Position numbers and translations under genes: made by a program. From NCBI GenBank assembly GCA_017609085.1, contig JAFCEO010000002.1:1-57539 (forward strand): a stretch of DNA of 57,539 bases, read 5' to 3'. Positions 28,607-38,917 of this stretch are shown in pieces (within the stretch, counting starts at the first letter, position 1; each line of letters opens with the position of its first letter). Origin of the DNA: Candidatus Pacearchaeota archaeon. GTDB lineage: Archaea > Nanobdellota > Nanobdellia > Pacearchaeales > GW2011-AR1. The notes beneath the pieces are model-generated. The model saw only the letters and a program-made list of their open reading frames with translations, made no database searches and was not told where the DNA came from.

Positions 28607-30967
28607 ATGGGGTTATTTAAAAAGATTATGTTAAAGCAGTATAATTTTAAGGAGATAGAAGAAAAATGGAGAAAGTGGTGGGAAAAAGAGAAAATTTTTA
28701 AGTTTAATTCAAAAAAGAAGGGAAAGGTTTTTTCTGTTGATACTCCTCCACCAACTGTTTCCGGGAAAATGCACATAGGACATGCCTTTTCTTATGCTCA
28801 ACAAGACTTCATAATAAGATTTAAAAGAATGACAGGAAACGTTTTTTATCCTTTTGGAACAGATGATAATGGCCTCCCAACTGAAAGACTTATAGAAAAA
28901 TTAAAAAATGTTAAAAGTAAATCTATGCCAAGAGAAGATTTCATTAAATTGTGTCTCGATACCTTAAAAGAGATAACTTCAGATTTTATTCTAGATTGGA
29001 AAAAATTAGGAATATCTGCTGATTACGATGCTTACTATTCGACTATTGATGAAAATTCTAGAAAGATAAGTCAAAAATCTTTTATCGAATTATATAAAAA
29101 AGGACTTATTTATAAGAAAAAATTTCCGACAATCTGGTGTCCTGAATGTCAAACTGCAATTGCTCAGGCGGAATTAGAAGACAAGCAAGAAGATAGTTTA
29201 TTTTCGACTTTAAAGTTTATGTGCGAGGGAAAAGAATTATTAATTGCGACGACAAGACCGGAGCTATTACCTGCTTGCGTAGCTGTTTTTGTTAATCCAA
29301 AAGACAAGAGGCATAAACATCTAATAGGAAAAAAGGCTAAGGTCCCTCTATTTGATTTTGAAGTTCCTATAATAGAAGATGAGTCCGCAGATATAGAAAA
29401 AGGAACAGGTGTTCTAATGGTTTGCAGCTATGGAGATAAGTTTGATGTAGATGCCATTAACAGACATAAACTAAAACCTAGGATAATTTTAAATGAAGAT
29501 GGAAGTTTAAATTTCGGAAAGTATAAAGGAATAAAAGTTAAAGAGGCAAGGAAAATTATTCTTTCAGAATTAAAAGAAAAAGAGCTGATTAAAGAACAAA
29601 AATCAATTAGCCATGTTGTAAATGTGCATGATAAATGCGGAACAGAAATAGAATTTCTACCAACAGAACAATGGTTTGTTAAGATTTTAGATAAAAAGAA
29701 AAAATTAATTGAACAAGGAAAAAAGATTAAGTGGCATCCTGAGTTTATGTTTAAAAGATATGAAAACTGGGTCAAGGGCTTAGAATGGGACTGGTCTATC
29801 TCCAGAGATAGATATTTTGGAGTTCCTATTCCTGTCTGGCATTGTAAGAGATGTAACAAAATTATTTTAGCTGAAGAAGACGAATTGCCTATAGATCCGA
29901 TGCAAGTTAAGAAAAAATGTATTTGTGGAAAAACTGCGGAGCCTGAAAAAAAAGTTTTAGATACTTGGGCGACATCTTCCTTGACACCTCAAATAGCAAG
30001 TTCTTTAATAAGTAACAAAGTTAAAATTCCATTTTCGTTAAGACCGCAAGCCCACGATATAATTAGAACTTGGGCGTTTTACACAATCGTTAAATCATTA
30101 TATCACAAAAACAACATTCCTTGGAAGAACATTATGATTTCTGGCTTTGTTACCTTACATGGAAAGAAAATGTCAAAAAGTAAAGGGAATGTGATTGAAC
30201 CTCAAGCAATTTTAGAAAAATACGGAGCAGATGCGCTAAGATTCTGGGCAGCAGGAAGCAAATTGGGAGAAGACATAAATTACCAGGAAAAGGATTTAAT
30301 AACTGGAAAAAAACTTTTAACAAAATTATGGAACGCAAGCAAGTTTGTAATTATGAATTTAAAAGATTATAAGCTAGAAAAACCAAAGAAACTAGAAAAA
30401 ATCGATTTTTGGGTGTTGCAAAAGGTATCAGAACTTTCAAATGAAGTCAGAAATCTTTATGAAGAGTATAATATAGCAGAAGCAAGAAAAAAAATCGAAC
30501 TTTTTTTCTGGCATGATTTTTGTGACAATTATTTAGAAATCATTAAGAACAGAATTTATAACAAAAAAGGACGAGAAAAAGAATCTGCACAATACACCCT
30601 TTACCACACTTTGCTCACTATTTTAAAATTATTTTCACCAATAACCCCTTTTATTACAGAAGAAATTTATCAAAATTATTTTAAAGAATATGAGAAAGAA
30701 AAAAGCATACATATAAGCAAATGGCCTACATTTGATATTAAAAAAAATAAAGATGTAGAAGAATTAGGTAATTTATTTATAGAGATCCTGCAAAAAGTAA
30801 GAAAATATAAAACAGAGAAAAAAGTTTCATTAAAAAAAGAAATTGTTTTGCAAATAGAGAAAGAAAAACTAAAACAAATAGGGTCTGCACTCGAAGATTT
30901 AAAAGCTGTAACAAATGCTAAAGAGATCAAAGAAGGCCCTTTTAAAATTGAGCTACCTAATCCTTAG
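28607..30967 (+). CDS. valS: Valyl-tRNA synthetase (likely start at the internal ATG 28628)
   Basis: VDTPPPTVSGKMHIGHAFSYAQQD, GTDDNGLPTE, GKKMSKSKGNVI. Confidence 0.95.
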   Translation: MGLFKKIMLKQYNFKEIEEKWRKWWEKEKIFKFNSKKKGKVFSVDTPPPTVSGKMHIGHAFSYAQQDFIIRFKRMTGNVFYPFGTDDNGLPTERLIEKLKNVKSKSMPREDFIKLCLDTLKEITSDFILDWKKLGISADYDAYYSTIDENSRKISQKSFIELYKKGLIYKKKFPTIWCPECQTAIAQAELEDKQEDSLFSTLKFMCEGKELLIATTRPELLPACVAVFVNPKDKRHKHLIGKKAKVPLFDFEVPIIEDESADIEKGTGVLMVCSYGDKFDVDAINRHKLKPRIILNEDGSLNFGKYKGIKVKEARKIILSELKEKELIKEQKSISHVVNVHDKCGTEIEFLPTEQWFVKILDKKKKLIEQGKKIKWHPEFMFKRYENWVKGLEWDWSISRDRYFGVPIPVWHCKRCNKIILAEEDELPIDPMQVKKKCICGKTAEPEKKVLDTWATSSLTPQIASSLISNKVKIPFSLRPQAHDIIRTWAFYTIVKSLYHKNNIPWKNIMISGFVTLHGKKMSKSKGNVIEPQAILEKYGADALRFWAAGSKLGEDINYQEKDLITGKKLLTKLWNASKFVIMNLKDYKLEKPKKLEKIDFWVLQKVSELSNEVRNLYEEYNIAEARKKIELFFWHDFCDNYLEIIKNRIYNKKGREKESAQYTLYHTLLTILKLFSPITPFITEEIYQNYFKEYEKEKSIHISKWPTFDIKKNKDVEELGNLFIEILQKVRKYKTEKKVSLKKEIVLQIEKEKLKQIGSALEDLKAVTNAKEIKEGPFKIELPNP

Positions 30968-31574
30968 TTCTACTTCTTATGCTTATGTAAGTATGATAAA
31001 GAGGATTCTTATGATAGGTATCTGCTTGAAAATAATTAAATCCTCCTGCAGATTTTTTTCTTCTTATTTTAAATTCTGAAAGATGTTTTAATGCCAACGG
31101 GGTTTGAATCCTCTTTATAAATTCCTCAATTCCTTTTTTTATAGGCAAGCTCGTTATATAAACTAATCTTGAATTTGTAGGGCCGAATGTTCCTGAACTA
31201 GGAGCAGGCAATTTTCCAATGTAAATTCCCTTTTCAGAATTATACCTCCATTCATAATCTAATATCTTTTTTACCTTTTCAGGAAATAAAGAAAGATTTT
31301 CGTATCCTTTAAACAAGAATATTGATTCTAAAGATAACTGGCATCTTCTGCAATTTAAAGCGTGTTCTCTAAAGTTTTTATAATTTTTATTTACCTTGCT
31401 TAAATGTTCGATGGTCTCTCTATGATTTTCTGGAGCTATGGACGAGAAATCTTCAATAACGTGAATACATTTCGAAGTCCTTTCATACCTGTCTATTTTT
31501 TTAACCCTCTCTGTCTTTTCTAAAAACTCAATAAATCTCTTTATTTCCGAAATTTCATTTTTAAGCTTTGCCAT
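30957..31574 (-). CDS. Hypothetical protein with His/Cys motif
   Basis: HALNCRRCQLS (HxxxCxxC) resembles anti-sigma-type zinc finger spacing. Confidence 0.65.
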   Translation of the reverse strand: MAKLKNEISEIKRFIEFLEKTERVKKIDRYERTSKCIHVIEDFSSIAPENHRETIEHLSKVNKNYKNFREHALNCRRCQLSLESIFLFKGYENLSLFPEKVKKILDYEWRYNSEKGIYIGKLPAPSSGTFGPTNSRLVYITSLPIKKGIEEFIKRIQTPLALKHLSEFKIRRKKSAGGFNYFQADTYHKNPLYHTYISIRSRTKD

Positions 31575-31697
31575 CTTATATTTTTCAAATTTATTTAAAA
31601 ATTTTATTTATTCGAATACAGAAAATTTGAGAAATATAATGGTTATTTGACAGTTTAAAAACCTTGTGGTTTTTATTTAAAAAGAGTATAAAACTTA

Positions 31698-31913
31698 TTA
31701 AATTTTAAATTCGAATGATTTGTTCTTTATTTTTTTAAAAAAATCTACAACACATTTTTTAATACTCTTATTTTTAAATAAAGCTATCCCGATAAGAATA
31801 AACAAAATTCCTTGTAAAAAAGGCAAAAATAACCCGATTACTCCTATTATAATGAAAAAAATACCTAGTATCTTTTTAAAAATCTCCCACCTCTTTTTAC
31901 TTATTTTTTTCAC
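31698..31913 (-). CDS. Small two-TM protein (PGPGW/DUF454-like)
   Basis: KILGIFFIIIGVIGLFLPFLQGILFILIGIALF. Confidence 0.55.
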   Translation of the reverse strand: MKKISKKRWEIFKKILGIFFIIIGVIGLFLPFLQGILFILIGIALFKNKSIKKCVVDFFKKIKNKSFEFKI

Positions 31914-32066
31914 ATAATGAAAAGAAAAAAATATTTTAAAAGACTTTCTTTTTGATAGGATTATATTTTAAAATGAGGAAAGTCCATTTTTATTTCTAAC
32001 AATATTTTATTTTAATTAACAAAACTAAATTATTAAGTTTTATAAATCCCTTTTAATTAACGAAAT

Positions 32067-33161
32067 ATGGAAGAAAGTAAAAGATTCGAATTAGAAGAAT
32101 TTATTGCAGAGTTGGAAAAATATAAAGGCAGACATACAGAATTGGTTACAGTTTATGTTCCTGCCGGCTATTCTTTGATAAATATAGCAAAACAACTTGA
32201 ACAAGAAAAATCTACTGCAACTAATATTAAAAGCAAGACTACAAGAAAAAATGTTTTAGATGCTTTAGAAAAATTAATTAGACATATCAAATTAATTAAA
32301 AAAACGCCTGAAAACGGAATAGCTTTATTTGCAGGAAATATAAGTGAAACAGAAGGACAATCCCAGATAGAAGTTTTTAGTATCGAACCTCCTGTTCCAT
32401 TAAAAACAAGATTATATAGATGTGACCAAACTTTTGTTTTAGAGCCATTAAAAGAAATGTTGGAAGCAGGAATAGTTTATGGGTTAATAGTTGTTGACAG
32501 AAGAGAAGCAACTATTGGTTTGTTAGAAGGAAAACAGATTAAAGTCTTACAGAAATTAACATCATTTGTTCCTGGAAAAACCGAGAAAGGTGGACAGAGT
32601 GCGGCAAGATACTCAAGAATAAGAGAGGGGATGGCAAAAGAATTTTATAGAAAAGTAGGAGAAGTCGTTAAAAAAAATTTCTTTGATATGGAAAAATTAA
32701 AAGGAATAATTGTCGGAGGTCCTGGCCCAACAAAAGAAGAGTTTTTGAAAGAAGGTCAGTTGGTTACAGCTTTAAAAAACAAAATCATAGCTGTCAAGGA
32801 TATAGGTTATGCTGACGAGCATGGTTTGGAGTTGCTTGTAGAAGCAAGTAAAGATGTTTTAGCAGAACAAGAAATAATCTTGGAGAAAAAAATCTTGGAA
32901 GATTTTTTTGCTAAATTAGCTAAACAACCAGAAAAAATTGTTTATGGCCTGGAAGATGTTAATAAAGCTTTAGATGTCGGAGCTGTTGAAGTTTTGATAA
33001 TTAGCAAGAAACTTGGAAAAAAACAAATCGAGGAGCTAAAGGAAAAAGCCCAAAATATTTCCTCTAAAGTAGAGCTGGTTTCAGAAGAAACAGAAGAAGG
33101 TAAGCAATTTAAAAGTTTAGGAAGAGTTGGAGCTATTTTAAGGTTCGGAATACAAAAATAA
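32067..33161 (+). CDS. prf1: Peptide chain release factor aRF1
   Basis: TNIKSKTTRKNV (NIKS) and GGQSAARYSRIREGM (GGQ). Confidence 0.97.
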   Translation: MEESKRFELEEFIAELEKYKGRHTELVTVYVPAGYSLINIAKQLEQEKSTATNIKSKTTRKNVLDALEKLIRHIKLIKKTPENGIALFAGNISETEGQSQIEVFSIEPPVPLKTRLYRCDQTFVLEPLKEMLEAGIVYGLIVVDRREATIGLLEGKQIKVLQKLTSFVPGKTEKGGQSAARYSRIREGMAKEFYRKVGEVVKKNFFDMEKLKGIIVGGPGPTKEEFLKEGQLVTALKNKIIAVKDIGYADEHGLELLVEASKDVLAEQEIILEKKILEDFFAKLAKQPEKIVYGLEDVNKALDVGAVEVLIISKKLGKKQIEELKEKAQNISSKVELVSEETEEGKQFKSLGRVGAILRFGIQK

Positions 33162-33275
33162 AGATAAAAAAATTACAATCTTAATTTGCTTTTTATTCAT
33201 AAATTTATATAAAGATAAAAAATATTATCTAAAATTTATCAAAACCTTTAAAATCTTATCTCAATTTATGTTGTT

Positions 33276-33830
33276 ATGGAACTTACGTCAAAAAGTCAGA
33301 AAGAATTGGATGAAGCAGAAGAAATCAAAAATTTAAAAAAAATAGAAGCTGCTTTGTTTATTTCTGGAAGATTTTTATCTTTGCAAGAACTTGTCGCTTT
33401 AACAGACATAAATCCTCTTTTACTGAAAGAGTTAATAGAAAAGCTACAAGATAAATACGATGATGATTCTGCTATAGAGATTATAAGCAGAGGAGAAAAT
33501 TGGAAAATGGATGTTAAACCAGAGTATAGAGACATAGTTAATAGGTTGGCTACAGGAAGTGCAGAATTTTCAAAAGCAGAGCAGGAAACTCTTGCAGTTA
33601 TAGCTTATAAACAACCTATAAAACAATCAGTAGTTGTTAAAATAAGAGGGAATAAGGCCTATGACCATATAAAGCATTTTCTTGAGATTGGCTTAGTAAA
33701 AGCAAAAAAATTTGGACACACAAAAGAATTAACTTTAAGTGAAGATTTTTACGATTATTTCAGTATACAGAAAAAGGACATAAAAGAAACAATAAATAAC
33801 AATAATCCTCAAGACCTGGTTTATAATTAA
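33276..33830 (+). CDS. scpB: Segregation and condensation protein ScpB
   Basis: KIEAALFISGRFLSLQEL, EQETLAVIAYKQPIKQS, IRG. Confidence 0.92.
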   Translation: MELTSKSQKELDEAEEIKNLKKIEAALFISGRFLSLQELVALTDINPLLLKELIEKLQDKYDDDSAIEIISRGENWKMDVKPEYRDIVNRLATGSAEFSKAEQETLAVIAYKQPIKQSVVVKIRGNKAYDHIKHFLEIGLVKAKKFGHTKELTLSEDFYDYFSIQKKDIKETINNNNPQDLVYN

Positions 33831-33831
33831 A

Positions 33832-35058
33832 ATGGAAATTTTAGCATATATCTACCTTATGTACATGTTTATTTCTCTATATTTTTTGATCATGTTCTTA
33901 CTTCTGTATTTTAAAAATAAAGAAGACATATTCGGTTATGAAAGACCAACTAAAAAATACTCTGTAAGCTTTATTGTTCCTGCTTTTAATGAAGAAAAAA
34001 CAATAAAAGATACAGTGAAACATATTTTTGATATTAACTATAAAATAGAAGAGGTAATTATTGTTAATGATTGCTCTACTGATGGAACTCTAAAAGTTGC
34101 TCGAGAGTTAATTAAAAAATACCCCAAGTTAAAGATTTTGAATAATAAAAAAAATCTTGGAAAAGCAGGGTCTTTGAATAGAGCATTGAAAATTGCTAAG
34201 GGTGAATTGGTAGCAGTTGTAGATGCAGACAGTTATCCTTCTCGAAATAGCATCAAGAAATTAGTTGGCTTTTTTGATAACGAAAAAGTTGGAGCAGTTA
34301 CTTGTGTTATTGTTGCAAGGAATAAAAATAAATTTATTGAAAAATTACAATCAATAGAGTATAGAGTAATTGCTTTTACAAGAAAACTTTTAGATTACAT
34401 TGATGCAATTTATGTTACTCCTGGACCTTTGGCATTATATAGGAAAAAGGCGCTTCTTGAAATTGGAGGTTTTGACGAAAAAAATTTAACAGAAGATATA
34501 GAGGCCACTTGGCATTTAACGGCCAAAGGTTGGGAAAGAAGGATGTGTTTATCAGCGTCGGTTTCTACTACAGTACCCTCAAAAGTTAGAGCTTGGTTCA
34601 ATCAAAGAAGGAGATGGAACATAGGAGGATTACAGTGTATTTACAAATACAGGAAATTTCTTGGAAAAAAAGGAATGCTTGGATACTTTATTATCCCTTT
34701 TTTTATTATGACTACCTTTTTGGGCTTGCTTGGTTTAAGTATCTTCTCCTACCTTATCACAAGAAGATTTATCTCTAATTTCTTATATACAAAATATTCC
34801 GTAATTGCAGAAACCCCTTTATTGACTTTGGAAAAATTTTATATTACACCCAGTGTATTAAATTATCTCGGAGTCGTCCTATTCATTTTTTGGACAATTT
34901 TTACTTTGATAATACTCTCAATTTTAAAAGAGAAGATTTTAGTTAAACAAAACATTTTAAATATCCCTTTTTATATATTAGTTTACTTAACTTTTTATCC
35001 TTTTATAATGTTAAGTGCCATATGGGGAATAATAAGAGGGAAAAAAATTTGGAGATAG
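33832..35058 (+). CDS. Glycosyltransferase family 2, membrane
   Basis: VSFIVPAFNEEKTI, VVDADSYP, LTEDIEATW, QRRRW, C-terminal TM segments. Confidence 0.93.
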   Translation: MEILAYIYLMYMFISLYFLIMFLLLYFKNKEDIFGYERPTKKYSVSFIVPAFNEEKTIKDTVKHIFDINYKIEEVIIVNDCSTDGTLKVARELIKKYPKLKILNNKKNLGKAGSLNRALKIAKGELVAVVDADSYPSRNSIKKLVGFFDNEKVGAVTCVIVARNKNKFIEKLQSIEYRVIAFTRKLLDYIDAIYVTPGPLALYRKKALLEIGGFDEKNLTEDIEATWHLTAKGWERRMCLSASVSTTVPSKVRAWFNQRRRWNIGGLQCIYKYRKFLGKKGMLGYFIIPFFIMTTFLGLLGLSIFSYLITRRFISNFLYTKYSVIAETPLLTLEKFYITPSVLNYLGVVLFIFWTIFTLIILSILKEKILVKQNILNIPFYILVYLTFYPFIMLSAIWGIIRGKKIWR

Positions 35059-35074
35059 GATCAAAACTAAGAAA

Positions 35075-35734
35075 ATGTTTAGGTCACAGAAGCATATTTT
35101 TTGGGAAGCATTGATAATTACTCTTTTTTTATTTGGAATAGGAATTATCACTGGAATAATTTTGGAGAGTTGGAGAACTAATAATATTGATAAATTATAT
35201 AAATACTCTGAAATAGAGCTACTCGATATAAAAACTCAAAATGAAATTTATAATATGGGAAGTTTTGACTGTGATATCGCCATACAAGAAAATTTAAAAT
35301 TTGCGAATAAAATCTACGAAGAGGCCGAACTCTTGGGAAGATACGAGAAAGCGAGCAGATTAACAGACAATTTAAAATTAGAACACAAAAAGTATGATCT
35401 TCTTAGAACATTGCTATGGATGAATGCTATTAAAATTAAAGAGAAATGTAATGCAGATTATCATAATGTTGTTTACATTTATGATTACAATGACGCAAGT
35501 ATTAAGACAAAAGCTAAACAATCAGTTTTTTCTAAAATATTAGAAGAATTGAAAAAAGAAAAAGGGAATGAAATAATGCTTATTCCAATGGCAGGTGACA
35601 ATAATTTATCTTCCATCAATCTTATGATGGAACTTTACAACATCTCAGAATCTGAACTTCCAGTTATTTTAATAGATGAAAAAATAAAAATCACAAAAAT
35701 TGAAGAAGCCAAAAACATTAGAGATTTATTATAA
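35075..35734 (+). CDS. Hypothetical membrane-anchored protein
   Basis: N-terminal TM, long coding ORF downstream of GT2. Confidence 0.7.
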   Translation: MFRSQKHIFWEALIITLFLFGIGIITGIILESWRTNNIDKLYKYSEIELLDIKTQNEIYNMGSFDCDIAIQENLKFANKIYEEAELLGRYEKASRLTDNLKLEHKKYDLLRTLLWMNAIKIKEKCNADYHNVVYIYDYNDASIKTKAKQSVFSKILEELKKEKGNEIMLIPMAGDNNLSSINLMMELYNISESELPVILIDEKIKITKIEEAKNIRDLL

Positions 35735-35800
35735 AAAAGCAAAATATAATATATTTTAAATTATAGCAATAAATAAAAATAGTTTTTTCTTCTTTTGCCT

Positions 35801-36949
35801 ATGGAACGATGTTTCAGATGTGAAAGAACAAAGGAAGAAGTGAAACTTATAGACGCTATTTACGGAAAAGAGATAGTTAAGATATGTGAAAGATGCGCAA
35901 TAACTGAAAATATACCTGTAATCAGAAAACCTACTACTTCTCAATTAAAAGAAGCTGAAAAAAATCAAACTGTTTATCAAAGATTAAAAAAGTTGTCAGG
36001 GATAGCAGCTGAAGAAGAAAAGAAAAGAGAATCTATATTAGATAGGATAAGAAAATTAGACGAACAACCAGAACTTGAAAGGCCAGAAGAAAAACCATTA
36101 AATCTCATTGATAATTTTAATTGGCATATCACGAGAGCACGAAGAAACAAAGGGCTCGGTCAAAAACAATTGGCATGGGCTTTAGGAGAAAGTGAAACGG
36201 CGATAAAAATGTTGGAAAAAGGAGAGCTTCCAGAAGAGCCTGAAAAATTAATCAGAAAATTAGAGCAGTTTTTCCAGATTGCTTTAAGAAAAGAAACAGA
36301 AGGAGAACTTGAAGCTAAAAAAAGAAAAAGAGAAGAAAGAATCTTAGAAATGGCTATTGAAGGAGAACCCATAGAAGAAATAATTGAAGAAAGAGCAAAA
36401 AGTGAAGAAGAAATTAAAGAAAGTAAAAAAGATATAGAAAAAGTTGAAGAAAAAGAAAAGAAAAAATACAAGGAAATTCTTAGCTTTGAACCAGAAGTGA
36501 CGAAAAGTCTAACTATAGCTGATTTAAAGAAAATAAAAGAAGAACAAGAAAGAATGGAGAGACTATTAGATACCGAGGAGGAAAGAAAAAAAACATTACA
36601 GGCAGAAAATATCATTCGAGATGTTGCAGTCACAGATGAAGAAAAAAGAAAAATACAACTAAAAGAGGAAATAGCGAATGAAATGAAAAGTATAGCACAA
36701 GGCAAAGAAAAGATTGAAAAGATATCCGAGAAAAAAACGATGCTCGAAAAAGCCGTCGAAAAAATAATAGGAGAAAAGAAAGATTATGTTCCTACAATTT
36801 GGGAATTAATGGAGAAGAAAAAAGAAAAATTAAAAAATAAAGAAGTAGAAGAAAAGGAGAAAATCGAAGAGCCTATAAATATTTCTGATTTACTAAAAAA
36901 AGAGCAAGAAGAATCTTTAATTGGAAACGAAATTGAAATAGCTGAGTAA
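35801..36949 (+). CDS. MBF1-like Zn-ribbon/HTH protein with long charged coiled-coil tail
   Basis: CFRCERTKEEVKLIDAIYGKEIVKICERC ribbon, HTH NKGLGQKQLAWALGESETAIKMLEKGELP, ~200-aa E/K-rich tail; start ATG 35801. Confidence 0.75.
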   Translation: MERCFRCERTKEEVKLIDAIYGKEIVKICERCAITENIPVIRKPTTSQLKEAEKNQTVYQRLKKLSGIAAEEEKKRESILDRIRKLDEQPELERPEEKPLNLIDNFNWHITRARRNKGLGQKQLAWALGESETAIKMLEKGELPEEPEKLIRKLEQFFQIALRKETEGELEAKKRKREERILEMAIEGEPIEEIIEERAKSEEEIKESKKDIEKVEEKEKKKYKEILSFEPEVTKSLTIADLKKIKEEQERMERLLDTEEERKKTLQAENIIRDVAVTDEEKRKIQLKEEIANEMKSIAQGKEKIEKISEKKTMLEKAVEKIIGEKKDYVPTIWELMEKKKEKLKNKEVEEKEKIEEPINISDLLKKEQEESLIGNEIEIAE

Positions 36950-36980
36950 GATTTAAAAATGCATTTCTTTTATATATGTA

Positions 36981-37244
36981 ATGGAAATAAAAATTTTGAA
37001 AGATGAAAAGCAAGAATTAAAAGTTCAAATAGATAATCTAACAGTAGTAGAACTTTTGAGAATCTATTTAAATCAAGATGATAGTGTAAAATTAGGAGCT
37101 TGGAGAAGAGAGCATCCAACTAAGGCGCCAATTTTACATATAAAAACTTCTGAAAAATCAGCAAAAAAAGCTCTTCAAGACGCTATCAGTAGAGTAGAAA
37201 AGGATTTAGCAAAATATGAAAGTGAATTTAAGAAAGCAAAATAA
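36981..37244 (+). CDS. rpoL: DNA-directed RNA polymerase subunit L
   Basis: LTVVELLRIYLNQDDSVKLGAWRREHPTKAPILHIKT. Confidence 0.92.
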   Translation: MEIKILKDEKQELKVQIDNLTVVELLRIYLNQDDSVKLGAWRREHPTKAPILHIKTSEKSAKKALQDAISRVEKDLAKYESEFKKAK

Positions 37245-37284
37245 AATTAAGAAAATTTATTAATTATTATTCTTCTATTGTTCT

Positions 37285-37809
37285 ATGAAAGGAGTTGAAC
37301 TTATCAAATTGGCAAAAGAAGCTATTTCCAGTGAGTTTTCTGGAAAAAAGATTAGAATTCCTCCCTATAAAGAATTAAAAGAAAAAAGAGGATGTTTTGT
37401 AACTCTAACTAAACACGGAGAGTTAAGAGGCTGCATAGGTTTTCCTTATCCTAGTATTCCCTTAGGAGAAGCAATTGTACAGGCAGCAAGGTCCGCCGCT
37501 TTTTCTGATCCAAGATTTCCTCCTGTAACAGAAAAAGAACTTCCGAATATAAAAGTGGAAATCTCTATACTTTCTGTTCCAGAAGAAGTAAAGCCAGATC
37601 CTGTAAATATAGAAATCGGAAAAGATGGAATAATGTGCGAGTATGAAGGATTTAGCGGATTGCTTCTACCACAAGTAGCCATAGAATATAAAATGAATGC
37701 AGAAGAATTTTTAAGAGCTTTATGTCAGAAAGCGGGCTTACCTTTAGATTCTTGGAAAGAACCTGGATTTAAATTATGGAAATTTCAAGCTAAAATCTTT
37801 AAAGAATAA
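37285..37809 (+). CDS. AMMECR1-domain protein
   Basis: RGCFVTLTKHGELRGCIGFPYPSIPLGEAIVQAARSAAFSDPRFPPVT. Confidence 0.95.
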   Translation: MKGVELIKLAKEAISSEFSGKKIRIPPYKELKEKRGCFVTLTKHGELRGCIGFPYPSIPLGEAIVQAARSAAFSDPRFPPVTEKELPNIKVEISILSVPEEVKPDPVNIEIGKDGIMCEYEGFSGLLLPQVAIEYKMNAEEFLRALCQKAGLPLDSWKEPGFKLWKFQAKIFKE

Positions 37810-38106
37810 TTATTTTTCAAATTTATTCAATTTTTCCATCTTTGTGAATGGAAACGGTCTTTTATTGCTCATAAAAGTTAAGTAATGTATGTATTTGTAA
37901 ACTTCTGTATTAAAGTATTCAGAAAATTCAGCTATATCTTTATTTCTCTTTCCAGAAAAAACTGTTATAAACCAATTAACAACTGCTAAAAATTTGATAG
38001 GTACGCTCCACAAAGAAATAATTACCCCAGATACAATTAAGACGATGAGTCTAAACCATGCTTCTTCTTTTTCTTTATTTTTTTTAACTTTTTTCTTTTT
38101 TGGCAT
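37810..38106 (-). CDS. Hypothetical membrane protein
   Basis: FRLIVLIVSGVIISLWSVPIKFLAVVNWFITVF. Confidence 0.6.
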   Translation of the reverse strand: MPKKKKVKKNKEKEEAWFRLIVLIVSGVIISLWSVPIKFLAVVNWFITVFSGKRNKDIAEFSEYFNTEVYKYIHYLTFMSNKRPFPFTKMEKLNKFEK

Positions 38107-38182
38107 GATTTTATATGTTTTTTAGATTTTTAATATTTTGCATTATAGTAATCCTTATAATATTATTTTTCTTTTTATTTTT

Positions 38183-38908
38183 ATGGCCGAGAGAAAAATA
38201 TCTGCTGGAAGTTATGATTTGAATAAATGGCTTTTTGGAGGTTATGAGAAAGATATTATCACAACAATTTATGGCCCTGCCGGTTCTGGAAAGAGTAATT
38301 TCTGTTTGCTTGTTTCTGTAAGTCAGGCAAAAAAAGGGAATAAAGTAATTTATATAGATACTGAAGGAGGATTTTCTGTAGATAGAATTAAACAACTAAC
38401 AAATAATTACGAAGAAGTGTTAAAAAATATCTTACTTTTAAATCCAGTATCATTTCAAGAACAAGAGAAAGCTTTTATGCAACTGCTTAACGAATTAAAA
38501 AAGAGCAAAATTGGACTAATTGTTGTAGATGGCATGACCATGCTATACAGATTAGAATTAGCAGAAGCAAAAAAACAGGATCAAGAAAAAATAAGAGAGA
38601 TTAACAGCAAATTGGCTAGACAGATGAGAATTTTAGCTGAGATAGCAAGAAAAAAGAAGATTCCAGTTATTGTTACGAACCAAGTTTATAGCGAGTTTTT
38701 AAGTGAAGAGGAAATTAAACAAGGTAAAGAGAGGGCTGTAAGTATGGTTGGTGGCGATATTTTAAAATATTGGTCAAAATGTATAATAGAATTAAAAAGG
38801 GAAAAGGGAAAAAGGAAAGCAATATTACGAAAACATAGAAGTTTGCCTGAAAAAGAATTGAGTTTTGAAATAATAGATAAGGGCATAAGAAGAAAAGGGT
38901 GGATTTAG
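38183..38908 (+). CDS. radB: DNA repair/recombination protein RadB
   Basis: MAERKISAGSYDLNKWLFGGYEKDIITTIYGPAGSGKSNFCLL; start moved to ATG 38183. Confidence 0.92.
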   Translation: MAERKISAGSYDLNKWLFGGYEKDIITTIYGPAGSGKSNFCLLVSVSQAKKGNKVIYIDTEGGFSVDRIKQLTNNYEEVLKNILLLNPVSFQEQEKAFMQLLNELKKSKIGLIVVDGMTMLYRLELAEAKKQDQEKIREINSKLARQMRILAEIARKKKIPVIVTNQVYSEFLSEEEIKQGKERAVSMVGGDILKYWSKCIIELKREKGKRKAILRKHRSLPEKELSFEIIDKGIRRKGWI

Positions 38909-38917
38909 TTTTATTTC

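Noticed and set aside
33276-33830. ScpB without adjacent ScpA as an unusual system
   Set aside because: scpA/smc are often unlinked; cannot be judged from this window.
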